Origin: Saccharothrix sp. NRRL B-16348
GTDB lineage: Bacteria; Actinomycetota; Actinomycetes; Mycobacteriales; Pseudonocardiaceae
NCBI RefSeq assembly: GCF_001280085.1
Contig: NZ_LGED01000113.1
Span: 1 to 64,000 of the forward strand
DNA: 64,000 nucleotides
Direction of reading: 5' to 3'
Positions 35,263-46,000 of this stretch are shown here, piece after piece (the stretch's first letter is position 1; every line of letters starts with the position of its first letter). Both the position numbers and the translations under genes were made by a program. The notes below the pieces were generated by a model. The model made no database searches. It was not told the DNA's origin and saw only the letters and a program-made list of their open reading frames with translations.

Positions 35263-38127
35263 ATGTCGGATTTGCCACGTAGGCGACTCATGAAGCTCGG
35301 TGCGGTGAGCGCCGGGGCCGCACTGGTGCCGGGCGGCTGGACGGCGGTGGCCCGTGCCGACTCGGCCGCACCGCCGGAAGTGCGCGCGGTCAACGACCTG
35401 GCGCTGTGGTACGACCGGCAGGCGGGCACGGAGTGGCTCCGCGCGCTGCCGATCGGCAACGGCCGCCTCGGCGCGATGGTCTTCGGCAACGCCGACACGG
35501 AGCGGTTGCAGCTCAACGAGGACACGGTGTGGGCGGGCGGTCCCCACGACTACACCAACACGCGCGGCGCGGCGGCCCTCGCGGAGATCAGACGCCTGGT
35601 GTTCGCGAACCAGTGGTCGCAGGCGCAGACCCTCATCGACCAGGCGATGCTGGGCAACCCGGCCGGGCAGCTCGCCTACCAGACCGTCGGCGACCTCCGG
35701 CTCGCCTTCCCCAGCCCCGGCACGGTGTCCGGCTACCAGCGCTGGCTCGACCTGACCAACGCCACGACGGTGGTGACCTACACGGCGAACAACGTGCGGT
35801 ACCGGCGCGAGGTGATCGCCAGCGCGCCGGACCAGGTGATCGCCATGCGCCTGACGGCCGAGACGCCCGGGTCGATCTCGTTCACCGCCACGTTCAGCAC
35901 GCCGCAGCGGGGGACGATGTCGAGCCCCGACGGCACGACGATCGGGTTGGACGGCCGGTCCGGCGACCAGCGCGGCATCGCGGGCTCGGTCAAGTTCCTC
36001 GTGCTGGCCAAGGCCATCGCCGAGGGCGGGAGCACCAGCAGCTCCGGCGGCACGCTGCGGGTGACCAACGCCAACAGCGTCACCCTGCTGATCTCGATCG
36101 GCACCAGCTACGTCGACTACCGGAACGTGGCGGGCGACTACCAGGGCATCGCCCGCGGTCGCCTCAGCGGCGCGCAGGGCACGGCGTACGACGTGCTGCT
36201 CAGCCGGCACGTGGCCGACTACCAGCGGCTGTTCGGGCGCGTCACCCTCGACCTCGGTCGCACCGCGGCGGCCGACCAGCCGACCGACGTCCGGATCTCC
36301 CAGCACAACACCACGACCGACCCGCAGTTCTCCGCCCTGCTCTTCCAGTACGGGCGGTACCTGCTGATCTCGTCGTCGCGGCCGGGCACCCAGCCCGCGA
36401 ACCTGCAAGGCATCTGGAACGACCAGCTGACCCCGTCGTGGGACTCGAAGTACACCATCAACGCCAACCTGCCGATGAACTACTGGCCGACCGACTCGAC
36501 GAACCTCGCCGAGTGCTACGAGCCGGTGTTCCGGATGATCAACGACCTCACCGTGACCGGCGCCCGCACCGCGCGGGCCCAGTACAACGCCGGTGGCTGG
36601 GTCACCCACCACAACACCGACGGGTGGCGCGGCTCCTCGGTCGTGGACGGCGCGATGTGGGGCATGTGGCAGACCGGCGGCGCGTGGCTGGCCACCATGA
36701 TCTGGGACCACTACCTGTTCACCGGCGACGTCGAGTTCCTGCGGACCTACTACCCCGCGATGAAGGGCTCGGCCCAGTTCTTCCTCGAGACCCTGGTGGA
36801 GGAACCGGCGCTGAAGTGGCTGGTCACCAACCCGTCGAACTCCCCGGAGCTGCCCCACCACGCGAACGCCAGCGTGGCCGCCGGGCCCACGATGGACATG
36901 CAGATCCTGCGCGACCTGTTCGAGGGCTGCGCCCGCGCCTCGGAGGTGCTCGGCGTGGACGCCGACTTCCGCACGCGGGTGCGCGCGACGAGCCAACGGC
37001 TCGCCCCGATGCGGGTCGGCTCGCGCGGGAACATCATGGAGTGGCTCTACGACTGGATCGAGCCCGAGACGAACCACCGGCACGTCTCGCACCTGTACGG
37101 CCTGCACCCCAGCAACCAGATCACCAAGCGCGGCACGCCCCAGCTGTTCGAGGCCGCCCGCCGGACCCTCCAGCTGCGCGGCGACGACGGCACCGGGTGG
37201 TCGCTCGCCTGGAAGATCAACTACTGGGCGCGGATGGAGGAGGGCGGCCGGGCGCACGACCTGATCCGGTACCTGGTGACACCGGCGAGGCTCGCGCCCA
37301 ACATGTTCGACCTGCACCCGCCGTTCCAGATCGACGGCAACTTCGGCGCGACGTCGGGCATCGCCGAGATGCTGCTGCACAGCCACAACGGCGAGCTGCA
37401 CGTCCTGCCCGCGCTGCCGCCGGCGTGGTCGACGGGCAGCGTGACGGGTCTGCGCGGGCGCGGCGGGTACACGGTCGGGGCGACCTGGAGCAGCACCGCG
37501 GTCACCCTCACCGTCACGCCGGACCGCGACGGCGCGGTCCGGGTCCGCAGCCGCGTGCTCACCGGCACGTTCGAGCTGACCGACACGACGAGCGGTGCGG
37601 TCGTGCAGCCGACCAAGCCCGAGGCGGACGTCATCCAGTTCACCGGCCAGGCCGGGCACGCGTACCGCGTGACCGGGCAGACCGGCGGCGGGGCGGTCGT
37701 CATCCAGCCGGGGGTGTACTACCGGCTCGTCGCGCGGCACAGCGGCAAGCTCGCCGACATCAGCGGCGTGTCCACCGCCGCAGGCGCGCTGCTGCAGCAG
37801 TGGTCGGCGACCGGCGGGCTGAACCAGCAGTTCGACTTCGTCGACTCGGGCGGCGGCTACTACCGCGTCCGGGCCCGGCACAGCGGGCTGGTGCTCCAGG
37901 TCGCGAGCTCGAGCACCGGCGCCGACATCACCCAGCGGGCGGACACCAACGCGACCAGCCAGCAGTGGCGCGTGATCGACCACGGCGCCGGTGTCATCAG
38001 CCTGGTCAACCGCCTCAGCAACCTGGCCATGGACGTGTGGAGCGCGGCGACCACCGACGGCACGCGCATCTCGCAGTGGACCCCCGGCACCGGCGACAAC
38101 CAGCGCTTCCTGATCCAACGCGCCTGA
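35263..38127 (+). CDS. Tat-exported GH95 alpha-L-fucosidase-type enzyme with CBM13
   Basis: An inverting GH95 enzyme releasing L-fucose or L-galactose from hemicellulose side chains, 954 residues. The ATG at 35263 follows GGAGG. A twin-arginine signal ([10 protein letters not shown], then a hydrophobic stretch ending VARADS) means it is exported folded. The GH95 N-domain starts at [30 protein letters not shown]; the helical barrel contains Asn400 and Asn402 in [11 protein letters not shown] and Glu593 in IMEWLYDW, the residues used for catalysis in this family. A three-repeat CBM13 occupies about 820-954. A lactonase and LarA racemase follow after a terminator, consistent with use of the released 6-deoxyhexose. 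Confidence 0.9.
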   Translation: MSDLPRRRLMKLGAVSAGAALVPGGWTAVARADSAAPPEVRAVNDLALWYDRQAGTEWLRALPIGNGRLGAMVFGNADTERLQLNEDTVWAGGPHDYTNTRGAAALAEIRRLVFANQWSQAQTLIDQAMLGNPAGQLAYQTVGDLRLAFPSPGTVSGYQRWLDLTNATTVVTYTANNVRYRREVIASAPDQVIAMRLTAETPGSISFTATFSTPQRGTMSSPDGTTIGLDGRSGDQRGIAGSVKFLVLAKAIAEGGSTSSSGGTLRVTNANSVTLLISIGTSYVDYRNVAGDYQGIARGRLSGAQGTAYDVLLSRHVADYQRLFGRVTLDLGRTAAADQPTDVRISQHNTTTDPQFSALLFQYGRYLLISSSRPGTQPANLQGIWNDQLTPSWDSKYTINANLPMNYWPTDSTNLAECYEPVFRMINDLTVTGARTARAQYNAGGWVTHHNTDGWRGSSVVDGAMWGMWQTGGAWLATMIWDHYLFTGDVEFLRTYYPAMKGSAQFFLETLVEEPALKWLVTNPSNSPELPHHANASVAAGPTMDMQILRDLFEGCARASEVLGVDADFRTRVRATSQRLAPMRVGSRGNIMEWLYDWIEPETNHRHVSHLYGLHPSNQITKRGTPQLFEAARRTLQLRGDDGTGWSLAWKINYWARMEEGGRAHDLIRYLVTPARLAPNMFDLHPPFQIDGNFGATSGIAEMLLHSHNGELHVLPALPPAWSTGSVTGLRGRGGYTVGATWSSTAVTLTVTPDRDGAVRVRSRVLTGTFELTDTTSGAVVQPTKPEADVIQFTGQAGHAYRVTGQTGGGAVVIQPGVYYRLVARHSGKLADISGVSTAAGALLQQWSATGGLNQQFDFVDSGGGYYRVRARHSGLVLQVASSSTGADITQRADTNATSQQWRVIDHGAGVISLVNRLSNLAMDVWSAATTDGTRISQWTPGTGDNQRFLIQRA

Positions 38128-38144
38128 CCGTCGCGGTACCGCGT

Positions 38145-38180
38145 GGCACGGCCGCCATCGTTCCCGGTGGCGGCCGTGCC
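38145..38180 (+). terminator. Terminator after GH95
   Basis: Perfect 13-bp stem (38145-38157 with 38168-38180), 10-base loop, 18 bases beyond the stop. Confidence 0.75.
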
Positions 38181-38467
38181 CGGTTCGGGCGGCGTGCGAC
38201 ACCTACCCGCAAGACATAGGATCTCTTCCCCGATCCACGGTGGCCGCCCGCGAGCCGCCGAACGGCTCACCGCACACCATCAGCAGGTGTGGCAAGCGAT
38301 TCACCGCACCGGACGTCGACGGTCGGCCCGCGCAGCCCTTCCGATGAGGTGGGATGTATTGCTAGCCTCGCCGCGCTCGTGCGGCGTCCGACCCCGACCG
38401 CGTGGCCGGCCGCCACCCCGCTGGACCGCAGTGCGGCCGACGACCAGCCGACCGAGGTGGAGACGAC
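38181..38467. other. Intergenic region before the lactonase
   Basis: About 290 bases after the GH95 terminator. A promoter for the lactonase/LarA operon should lie here; I see no clear consensus boxes. GGTGGGATGTATTGCTAGCC at 38350-38369 is the most promoter-like stretch (GCTAGC after an AT dip). Confidence 0.35.
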
Positions 38468-39361
38468 ATGATCCGGATCGACGCGCACCACCACATCTGG
38501 CGGCTCCTGCCGGGCGCGCCGCCCCCGACGGGACCGGGTCGTCGCGCCCACGACTGGCTGAACGGTGCGGACCTCGCCCCGATCCGCCGCGACTTCACCC
38601 TCGACGACCTGTCGGACGTCGCCGCGGTGGCGGAGATCGACCGGACGGTCCTGGTCCAGGTCGTCCCGGAGGTCGAGGAGACGGCCGACTTCCTGTCCCT
38701 GTCGGCCGACGAGGGCAAGGGCCTGGTGGCGGGCGTCGTCGGGTGGGTCGACCTCACCGACCCCGGCGTCGACGACGTGCTCGCCGCCCTGCGCGCCGGT
38801 CCCGGCGGCGACCTGCTCGTCGGCGTGCGGCACCTGGTGCAGGGCGAGCCGGACCCGCGGTGGCTGACCCGGCCCGACGTCCGGCGCGGGCTGGCCGCGG
38901 TCGAGGGCGCGGGGCTGGTCTACGACCTGCTCACCCTCGTGCACCAGTTGCCGGCGGCGATCGAGACCGTGCGCGCGCTGCCCGGTGCGACGTTCGTGCT
39001 GGACCACCTGTCGAAGCCCCCGATCGCGACCGGCGAGCGCGAACCGTGGGAGTCCCACCTCCGCGAACTCGCCGCCGAGCCGAACGTCACCTGCAAGTTG
39101 TCGGGCATGGTCACCGAGGCCGACCCGGTCGGGTGGACGGTGGCGGACCTGCGCCCGTACGCCGACGTGGTGCTGGACGCGTTCGGTCCGTCGCGGGTGA
39201 TGTTCGGCTCCGACTGGCCGGTGTGCCTGCTCGCGGGCTCGTACGAGGAGGTCGTCGCGGCGGCCGAGGGGCTGACCGCCGGGCTCACCGCCGACGAGCG
39301 CGACGAGGTGTTCGGCGGCACGGCCGCACGTGTCTACCGACTGCCGGGGGAACGACTGTGA
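38468..39361 (+). CDS. Amidohydrolase-2 family sugar-acid lactonase
   Basis: A cytoplasmic metal-dependent hydrolase, 297 residues, close in type to L-fucono-1,5-lactonase and L-rhamnono-lactonase. The ATG at 38468 comes after GGTGGAG. Motifs in order: IRIDAHHHIW with the metal HxH, VLVQVVPEVEETADFLSL, LVGVRHLVQGEPDPRW typical of the fuconolactonase group, ATFVLDHLSKP, NVTCKLSGMVTEAD and VMFGSDWPVCLL with the catalytic Asp. It would open a sugar lactone to the aldonate. LarA follows with a four-base overlap (GTGA), so lactonase product and LarA substrate are probably the same or adjacent metabolites. Confidence 0.85.
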   Translation: MIRIDAHHHIWRLLPGAPPPTGPGRRAHDWLNGADLAPIRRDFTLDDLSDVAAVAEIDRTVLVQVVPEVEETADFLSLSADEGKGLVAGVVGWVDLTDPGVDDVLAALRAGPGGDLLVGVRHLVQGEPDPRWLTRPDVRRGLAAVEGAGLVYDLLTLVHQLPAAIETVRALPGATFVLDHLSKPPIATGEREPWESHLRELAAEPNVTCKLSGMVTEADPVGWTVADLRPYADVVLDAFGPSRVMFGSDWPVCLLAGSYEEVVAAAEGLTAGLTADERDEVFGGTAARVYRLPGERL

Positions 39362-40638
39362 AGGTGCGCCTCGCCTACGGGGAGACCGGGCTCGACATCG
39401 ACCTCGACCGGGCGGCCACCACCGTGGTCCAACCCGTGCACCACGACGCCGCCGCCGACCAGCTGGGCGTCCTGCGCGCGGCGCTGCGCTCCCCCGTCGC
39501 CGGACCGCCGTTGCGTGACCGCGTGCGCCCCGGCCAGACGGTCGCGATCTCGGCGTGCGACGGCACCCGGCCGCAGCCGCGTCACCTGATGATCCCCGCC
39601 GTCCTCGCCGAGCTGGAGGGGATCGTGCGCCTGGAGGACGTGGTGATCCTGGTCGCCACCGGGACGCACCGCGGCAACGACGAGGCCGAGCTGCGGCAGA
39701 TGTTCGGCGACGAGGTGGTCGACTCGGTGCGGATCGTCAACCACGACGCGCGCGACCGCGACCGGTTGACGTGGGTCGGCACGCACGGCAACGGCGTGCC
39801 GGTGTGGCTGAACCGCGAGTGGGTGGACGCGGACGTCCGCATCACCACGGGCTTCGTGGAGCCGCACTTCTTCGCGGGCTTCTCCGGCGGGCCGAAGATG
39901 ATCGCGCCCGGCCTGGCCGCGCTGGAGACCGTGCTGGTGCTGCACGACGCGGCCCGGATCGGCGACCCGCGCGCCACGTGGGGCATCACCCGCGGCAACC
40001 CGGTGCACGACGACGTCCGGGCGATCGCCGAGGCCACCGGCTCCACCTTCTCGCTGGACGTGGTGCTGAACCGGGACAAGGACGTCGTGGCGGCGTTCGG
40101 CGGCGACCTGCTGCCGATGCACGCCGCCGCGACCGCCGCGGCGAAGCGGATGGCGATGCGGCCCGTGGACGCGCCGTTCGACGTGGTGGTGACCACGAAC
40201 TCCGGCTTCCCGCTGGACCAGAACCTCTACCAGGCCGTGAAGGGGATGTCGGCGGCGCACCAGGTCGTCCGGCCCGGTGGGGTGATCGTGTGCGCGGCGG
40301 AGTGCCGGGACGGCTTCCCCGACCACGGCTCCTACCGGCAGGTGCTCGCCTCCGCACCGTCGCCCCGGGCGCTGTTCGAGGACATCAGCGCGCGCGTCGA
40401 CACCGTTCCGGACCAGTGGCAGGTGCAGATCCAGGCCCGCATCCAGTCCACGTGCCGGGTCGTCATGCGCACGTCGTTCCTGAGCGACGCCGACCTCGCC
40501 ACGGCCCACTTGGAGCAGACCGACGACATCTCGGCCACGGTCGCCCGCGCGCTCGCCGACGCCGGTCCCGGCGCGCGCGTGTGCGTCCTGCCGGAAGGGC
40601 CCCAGACCATCCCCTACCTGGTGGGCGGTCCGCGGTGA
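39358..40638 (+). CDS. larA: LarA-family nickel-pincer racemase/epimerase
   Basis: A homologue of nickel-dependent lactate racemase, 426 residues, the family's usual length. The GTG at 39358 overlaps the lactonase stop. Signatures: CDGTRPQPRHLMIPAVL (lactate racemases have DHTRP), VATGTHRGNDEAELRQMFG, the cofactor-binding Lys in GGPKMIAPG, and HDAARIG...GNPVHDDVRAIAE. LarA relatives racemise or epimerise several 2-hydroxyacids including aldonates. Sitting between a sugar lactonase and a LarC homologue, this one most likely epimerises C2 of an aldonate such as L-fuconate (inference). Activity requires the nickel-pincer cofactor made by LarB, LarC and LarE; only part of LarC is in the window. 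Confidence 0.85.
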   Translation: MKVRLAYGETGLDIDLDRAATTVVQPVHHDAAADQLGVLRAALRSPVAGPPLRDRVRPGQTVAISACDGTRPQPRHLMIPAVLAELEGIVRLEDVVILVATGTHRGNDEAELRQMFGDEVVDSVRIVNHDARDRDRLTWVGTHGNGVPVWLNREWVDADVRITTGFVEPHFFAGFSGGPKMIAPGLAALETVLVLHDAARIGDPRATWGITRGNPVHDDVRAIAEATGSTFSLDVVLNRDKDVVAAFGGDLLPMHAAATAAAKRMAMRPVDAPFDVVVTTNSGFPLDQNLYQAVKGMSAAHQVVRPGGVIVCAAECRDGFPDHGSYRQVLASAPSPRALFEDISARVDTVPDQWQVQIQARIQSTCRVVMRTSFLSDADLATAHLEQTDDISATVARALADAGPGARVCVLPEGPQTIPYLVGGPR

Positions 40639-40753
40639 CCGGCGTGCCGAGCACGGGCCGGAGCGCCACGTCGTGGGCGACCGACCCCGGTCCGCCGGCC
40701 GCGCCCCGCCGCTCGCGGGAGGTCCCGGGCCGTTCGTCCTCCGGAGGCACCGC

Positions 40754-41548
40754 GTGATCTGCGTGATCGACCCGGTCACCGGACTGGGCGGGGACATGCT
40801 CCTGGCCGCGCTGCTCGACGTCGGCGCGCCGGCGGCCCGGGTCCGCGCCGCGATCTCCTCGACCGGGCTGACCGGGTGGCGCCTGACCGCGGAGCGGATC
40901 ACCGACCACGGGCTGTCGGCCACCCTGGTGCGGGTGGAGGTGGCCGACACCCGGACCGGGCGACGGCCCGCCGAACTGGTCGCGTTGGCCTCCCGCGCCA
41001 CCCCGGAGCCCGTGGCCTCGCTCGCCGTGGCCGCGGTGTCCGCGATCGCCGAGGCGGAGGGCAGGTTGCACGCCACGGATCCCGATGAGGCGCGCCTGCA
41101 CGAGCTGGGCGGCCACCGGACGATCGTGTCCATCGTCGGCGTCGCCGCCGCGCTGCACGCGCTCGGCGTGGTCGACGTGGTCAGCGCGCCGCTGCCGCTC
41201 GGCCTGGGTCACGTGACACCGGCGCACGGCGTCTTCCCGCGCCCGGCGCCCGCCACGTTCGCCCTGCTGACCGGCGCGGTGGTGACCGGGACCGACGTGC
41301 CGGGCGAGACGGTGACGCCGACCGGCGCCGCCCTGCTGCGCGCCATGGGCGCTCGCTACGACGTGCCGCCGCTCATGACCGCGATCGCCACGGGTTACGG
41401 CGCCGGCGCCCACCGCCTGGCGGACCGGCCGAACGTGACCGCCGTGACGTTGGGCGAGGCGTTCGCCGAGGGAGGTGAGGAGCAGGTACCCACCGCGCGG
41501 GCGGCCGAGCGGGACCGGATCGCGGCCTCCGCACACCGCGGTGGGTGA
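40754..41548 (+). CDS. larC: LarC N-terminal domain protein (nickel-pincer cofactor insertion), short form
   Basis: Homologue of the LarC1 half of the nickel insertase, 264 residues. The GTG at 40754 after GGAGG is chosen because homology begins at ICVIDPVTGLGGDMLLAALLDVG, matching the LarC start (CxSGxSGDM with variation: the Cys-Phe-Ser is replaced). The conserved HELGG (LHELGGHRTIVSIVGVAAAL) and LPLGLGHVTPAHGVFPRPAPAT segments are present, and VTPTGAALLRAM. The C-terminal LarC2 domain, which carries the metal and CTP site region, is absent: the frame stops at 41548 and no continuation is visible in other frames. It may be a specialised, possibly inactive, or split LarC. Confidence 0.78.
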   Translation: MICVIDPVTGLGGDMLLAALLDVGAPAARVRAAISSTGLTGWRLTAERITDHGLSATLVRVEVADTRTGRRPAELVALASRATPEPVASLAVAAVSAIAEAEGRLHATDPDEARLHELGGHRTIVSIVGVAAALHALGVVDVVSAPLPLGLGHVTPAHGVFPRPAPATFALLTGAVVTGTDVPGETVTPTGAALLRAMGARYDVPPLMTAIATGYGAGAHRLADRPNVTAVTLGEAFAEGGEEQVPTARAAERDRIAASAHRGG

Positions 41549-41627
41549 CTCCGCCATCGACCGACCGCCGTGCGCCTGGTCGGCGTTCCCCGACGACCAG
41601 GACAACCGGGTCAGCCGCCACGGGGCC

Positions 41628-41645
41628 AAATAAGCATGCTTATTT
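41628..41645. promoter_or_regulatory. 18-bp perfect palindrome, putative FadR-type operator
   Basis: AAATAAGCATGCTTATTT reads the same on both strands and is strikingly AT-rich for this genome. It lies 168 bases before the GntR start and 80 bases after larC, so the GntR protein is a good candidate to bind it. Confidence 0.6.
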
Positions 41646-41813
41646 ATGCCCCGCTGGCCGCATATCGTTAGCGCCGAGTACGATCCCGAACTGACGTGCA
41701 CGCGCCAGGCACCGCGACGCACGCTCGACGTTGGTCGCCCTACCCGGATGTAGGCTGGGCGGACAGCGGTGAGCCGTCATACCCTTCTGGCGACCCGTCA
41801 CTAAGGAGCGGCG

Positions 41814-42587
41814 TTGACGGATGGCGCACTTGTGCCGGACCGCCCGACCCGGCAACCGGACACGACCCCGGCGCCCGGTCCGTACCGGCCGGGCTACGAG
41901 CTCGTCGCGGAGCAGATCCTCCAGCTGATCGCCGAGCTGGAGCTGCGACCGGGCGACCGGATGCCGACCGAGAACGAGCTGGCCGCGCGGATGGGCACCA
42001 GCCGGACGGTCGTGCGGGAAGCCGTCAAGATCCTCTCCGCGATCGGACGGGTGCGCGCGCACAAGGGCCGCGGTCTCTACGTGGCCGACGACGAGGGCAT
42101 GCTCGGCTCCTCCCGGTGGGGAGGCTTCTTCCTGCCGACCAACCTCGACCACGTCTACATGCTGTTCGAGTTCCGCCGCGTGCAGGAGACCGCCGCCAGC
42201 CGGCTGGCCGCGACCCACGCCACGCCGGCCGAGCTGCGCGCCATCGGCGCCGCCGCGGACACCTGCCGGCAGGGCCACCTGACCGACCAGCCCGCGCTGT
42301 TCGAGCGCGGCGACGAGGAGTTCCACCTCGCGGTCGCGTTGGCGTCCCACAACCAGTTCCTCGTCGCCGCCGTGCGCGAAGCCCGTCGCCTGCAACGCCA
42401 GTCCAGCACCATCGGGCTGCACGGCTCCGTCGGCGGGCACGCGGCCGAGGCGGTCGACGAGCACCTCGCGATCTACGAGGCGATCCGCGACGGCGACCCC
42501 GAAGCCGCCGCCGCGGCCGCCGGCGTGCACATCGACAACACCCTGCAGGACTACCGGCTCGAGATCCAGCGCCGCCTCTTCGGCTGA
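41814..42587 (+). CDS. GntR-family regulator, FadR (FCD) subfamily
   Basis: A 257-residue repressor. The TTG start at 41814 follows AAGGAG by five bases. Winged helix about 27-97 (YELVAEQILQLIAELELRPGD, then MGTSRTVVREAVKILSAIGRVRAHKGRGLYV); FCD helical domain about 120-250 with the ligand/metal residues in FERGDEEFHLAVALASHNQ and the C-terminal His of AGVHID. An arginine-rich VREA recognition helix is shared with the regulator at 18308, but the effector domains differ. Position after lactonase-larA-larC suggests control of that operon by a sugar acid, and the palindrome at 41628 is its probable site. Confidence 0.85.
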   Translation: MTDGALVPDRPTRQPDTTPAPGPYRPGYELVAEQILQLIAELELRPGDRMPTENELAARMGTSRTVVREAVKILSAIGRVRAHKGRGLYVADDEGMLGSSRWGGFFLPTNLDHVYMLFEFRRVQETAASRLAATHATPAELRAIGAAADTCRQGHLTDQPALFERGDEEFHLAVALASHNQFLVAAVREARRLQRQSSTIGLHGSVGGHAAEAVDEHLAIYEAIRDGDPEAAAAAAGVHIDNTLQDYRLEIQRRLFG

Positions 42588-43067
42588 CACGACGGCGCGG
42601 CGGGCCCGATCCGCCACGTGACGCCCCCGTCCACGACGGCGGGGGCGCACTGCCCGGCGATCACGATCTGGACTCGCTCGGCGGATGTGTGCTACAAATC
42701 CCGACGGACCTACGCGTACATGTATGACATTCAAGCACCCGGGCAACGACGCACCGAGGGAGCGCTCATGTCTGCTCGTCGATGGGCTCGATCATCGCCA
42801 CCGGTGAGTGCGGACGAGTCCGCCTCCCCTCGTGAAGCCCCCTGAGTTCCACCCCGGTTCACAGCCCGTGGTGCGCCGGTCGACTGGAATCCGAAATCCG
42901 AGCCGGCGCGGCGCCGTCCGCCGCGCCGGCTCGACCCTCGTGCACCGGGCTGCCGCTGCACGCGCACACCGGTTCCGGTGACACCGCCGGACGCCGCTGA
43001 ACTCCCACACGCCGCCGCCGCCGCGTAATCCAGCCAAGTCGCCTTCAGTTGCCCCAGAGGAGTGGCC
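42588..43067. other. Intergenic region before the ThuA-dehydrogenase fusion
   Basis: 480 bases. GTACATGTAT (42716-42725) is a short near-palindrome in an AT dip, and GGGAGCGCTC (42758-42767) is a half-match to the GGGAGCGCTCCC operator. The latter immediately precedes an ATG for a 25-residue frame (42768-42845) that could be a leader peptide but is too short to assert. Confidence 0.4.
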
Positions 43068-46000
43068 ATGCGACACAGATTCGCGCGCCTGCTGTCGATC
43101 ATAGGTTGCGCGTTGGTGATGATGGGGTTGGCCACCGCGCCGGCGCCCGCACACCCCGAAGGGTTCCACGTCCTGCTGTTCAGCAAGACCGCCGCCGGGG
43201 CCTACCGACACGACTCGATCCCGGCCGGCATCACGATGTTCGAGCAGTTGGCCGCCCAGAACGAGTGGGAGCTGACCAAGAGCGAGGACTCGTCGGTCTT
43301 CAACGACGCCGCCCTCGCCACGTTCGACGTGGTCGTCATGCTCCAGACCTCCGGCATGGTGTGGGACAACGACGCTCAGCGCGCCGCGGCCCAGAAGTAC
43401 ATGCGCGGCGGTGGCGGCTTCGTCGCGATCCACAACGCGACGGACATGAACATCGAGCAGCAGTTCCCGTGGTGGGACCAGATGCTCGGCGCCACCATGA
43501 CCGCGCACTCCGCGACGGTGTCCGGCACCGCCAAGGTCGCCGACCGCAAGCACCCGTCCGGCACGGCGCTGCCGGACCGGTGGACGCGCACCGAGGAGTG
43601 GTACAACTTCACCCGCTCGGTGCGCGGCAACGCGCACGTGCTGGTGACCGCCGACGAGACGACGTACGACCCGGGCTCGAGCCGGATGGGGTACGACCAC
43701 CCGATCTCGTGGTGCCGCAACTACGAGGGCGGCCGGCTGTGGGCCACCGCCATGGGTCACCAGGCGTCCAGCTACTCCGAACCGCTGTTCCGCGAGCACG
43801 TCAAGGGCGGCGTGGAGTCGGCGGGCGGCAAGGTGCAGGCCGACTGCGGCCCCACCACGTGGAGCAGCTTCGAGAAGGTGACGCTGGACGACAACACCGT
43901 CGGCCCGGCGGCGCTGGACGTCGCCAAGGACGGCCGCGTGTTCTACGCGGAGTACGGCGGCAGGGTGAAGGTCTACAAGCCGGACACCCGCACCACCGTC
44001 ACGGCGGCCAGCCTCAGCGTCTACACCGGCGGTGAGGACGGTCTGACCGGTCTCGCGCTCGACCCGAACTTCGCCACCACCAAGTGGATCTACCTGATGT
44101 ACTCGCCCGCTGGCGGCGGCGAGGACATCGCCAGGGTCTCCCGGTTCACCGTGAACGGCGACGCGCTCGACCTGGCCAGCGAGCGGATCCTGATGAAGGT
44201 GCCGTCGTCGCGCCAGGCGCCGGAACCGGGCCACACCGGCGGCTACATCGCGTTCGGTCCGGGCGGCAACCTCTACATCGGCACCGGCGACGACGTGCAG
44301 CCGCACCGCTCCGACGGCTACGCGCCGATCGACGAGCGGCCGGGCTGGGCGAACAACGACGTGCAGGCCACCGCGGCCAACACCAACGACCTGCGGGGCA
44401 AGATCCTGCGCATCCACCCGGAGACCAACGGCACCTACACCGTCCCGGCGGGCAACATGTTCGCACCGGGCACGGCCAGGACGAAGCCCGAGATCTACGC
44501 GATGGGCTTCCGCAACCCGTTCCGGTTCTCGGTGCACCCGACGACGGGCGCGATCTACGCGGCCGACTACGGGCCGGACGCCGCCAACGACAACGCGAAC
44601 CGCGGGCCCGGCGGGACCGTGGAGTGGAACGTCATCACGTCGCCCGGCTTCTACGGCTGGCCGTACTGCATCGGCGACAACATCCCGTTCAACGACTACA
44701 ACTTCGCCACCGGGCAGTCGGGCGCCAAGTTCAACTGCGACCAGCCGGTGAACAACTCGCCCAACAACACCGGCCTGACCACGCTCCCGGCCGCGCGCAA
44801 GGCCGAGGTCTGGTACGGCAACGGCGCGAACGGCAACAAGTTCCCGGAGATGGGCAGCCCGTCGGGCGGCGAGGCTCCCGGCGCGTTCCCGATCTACCAG
44901 TACGACGCGAACAACCCGTCGGCCACCAAGTTCCCGGCCTACTTCGACCAGACGCCGTTCTTCGGCGAGTGGTCGCGCAACCGGATGTGGGAGTTCCGGG
45001 TCGGCCAGGACGGGAAGCTGTTGAAGATCAACGACTTCCTGTCCAACCTGAGCTTCAAGTCGCCGCTGGACATGAAGTTCGGCCCGGACGGGGCGATGTA
45101 CCTGCTCGAATGGGGCTCCGGCTACGGTCGGGACAACCCAGACTCCGGGCTCTACCGCATCGACTACAAGAGCGGCGACCGCAGCCCGACCGCGACCGCG
45201 ACGGCGTCGCCAACCTCCGGTCCGGCACCCCTGACGGTGCGGTTCTCCAGCGCCGGCTCCGGTGACCCGGAAGGCGGCCCGGTGACCTACCGGTGGGAGT
45301 TCGGCGACGGCGGCACGTCCACCGAGGCCAACCCCACGCACACCTACACCGCCAGGGGCCAGTTCAACGCCAAGCTCACCGTCACCGACGTGGGCGGGAA
45401 GTCCGGCGTGGGCAGCGTGGTCGTGACGGCGGGCAACACCGCGCCGACGGTCAACCTGAGCATCCCGAACGGCGGCATGTTCGGCTGGGGCGACTCGATC
45501 CCGTACACGGTCACGGTCACCGACCCCGAGGACGGCACGATCGACTGCGGCAGGGTGACCACCACCCCGGCGCTGGGACACGACCAGCACGGGCACGACC
45601 TCTCGCCGATCCCCGGCTGCACGGGCACGATGAAGGCCGAGACCGACAGCGCGCACGCCAGCCTGAACTCGTTCTGGGTGGCGGCGAGCAAGTACACCGA
45701 CAACGGCGCGACCGGCGTGCCCGCGCTGGACGGCAGCCGCCAGGTCCTGCTGCAGCCCAAGCGCAAGCAGGCCGAGTACTTCACCGGCTCCTCCGGCGTC
45801 CGGGTCGTGTCGCAGGCCGCGGCCGAGTCGGGCGCGCGGGTCGGTGACATCGCCACCGGCGACTGGATCTCCTTCACGCCGTACAACTTCAGCGGCATCA
45901 ACCAGGTGTCCGTGCGGCTGTCGTCGCCGAGCGGTGGTGGCTCGGTCGAGTTCCGCGCCGGTTCGCCGACGGGGGCGCTGATCGCCACGGTCCCGGTCCC

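Noticed and set aside
35026..38202. A 1058-codon minus-strand open frame
   Set aside because: Antisense to GH95, which has a clear RBS, Tat signal and catalytic motifs.
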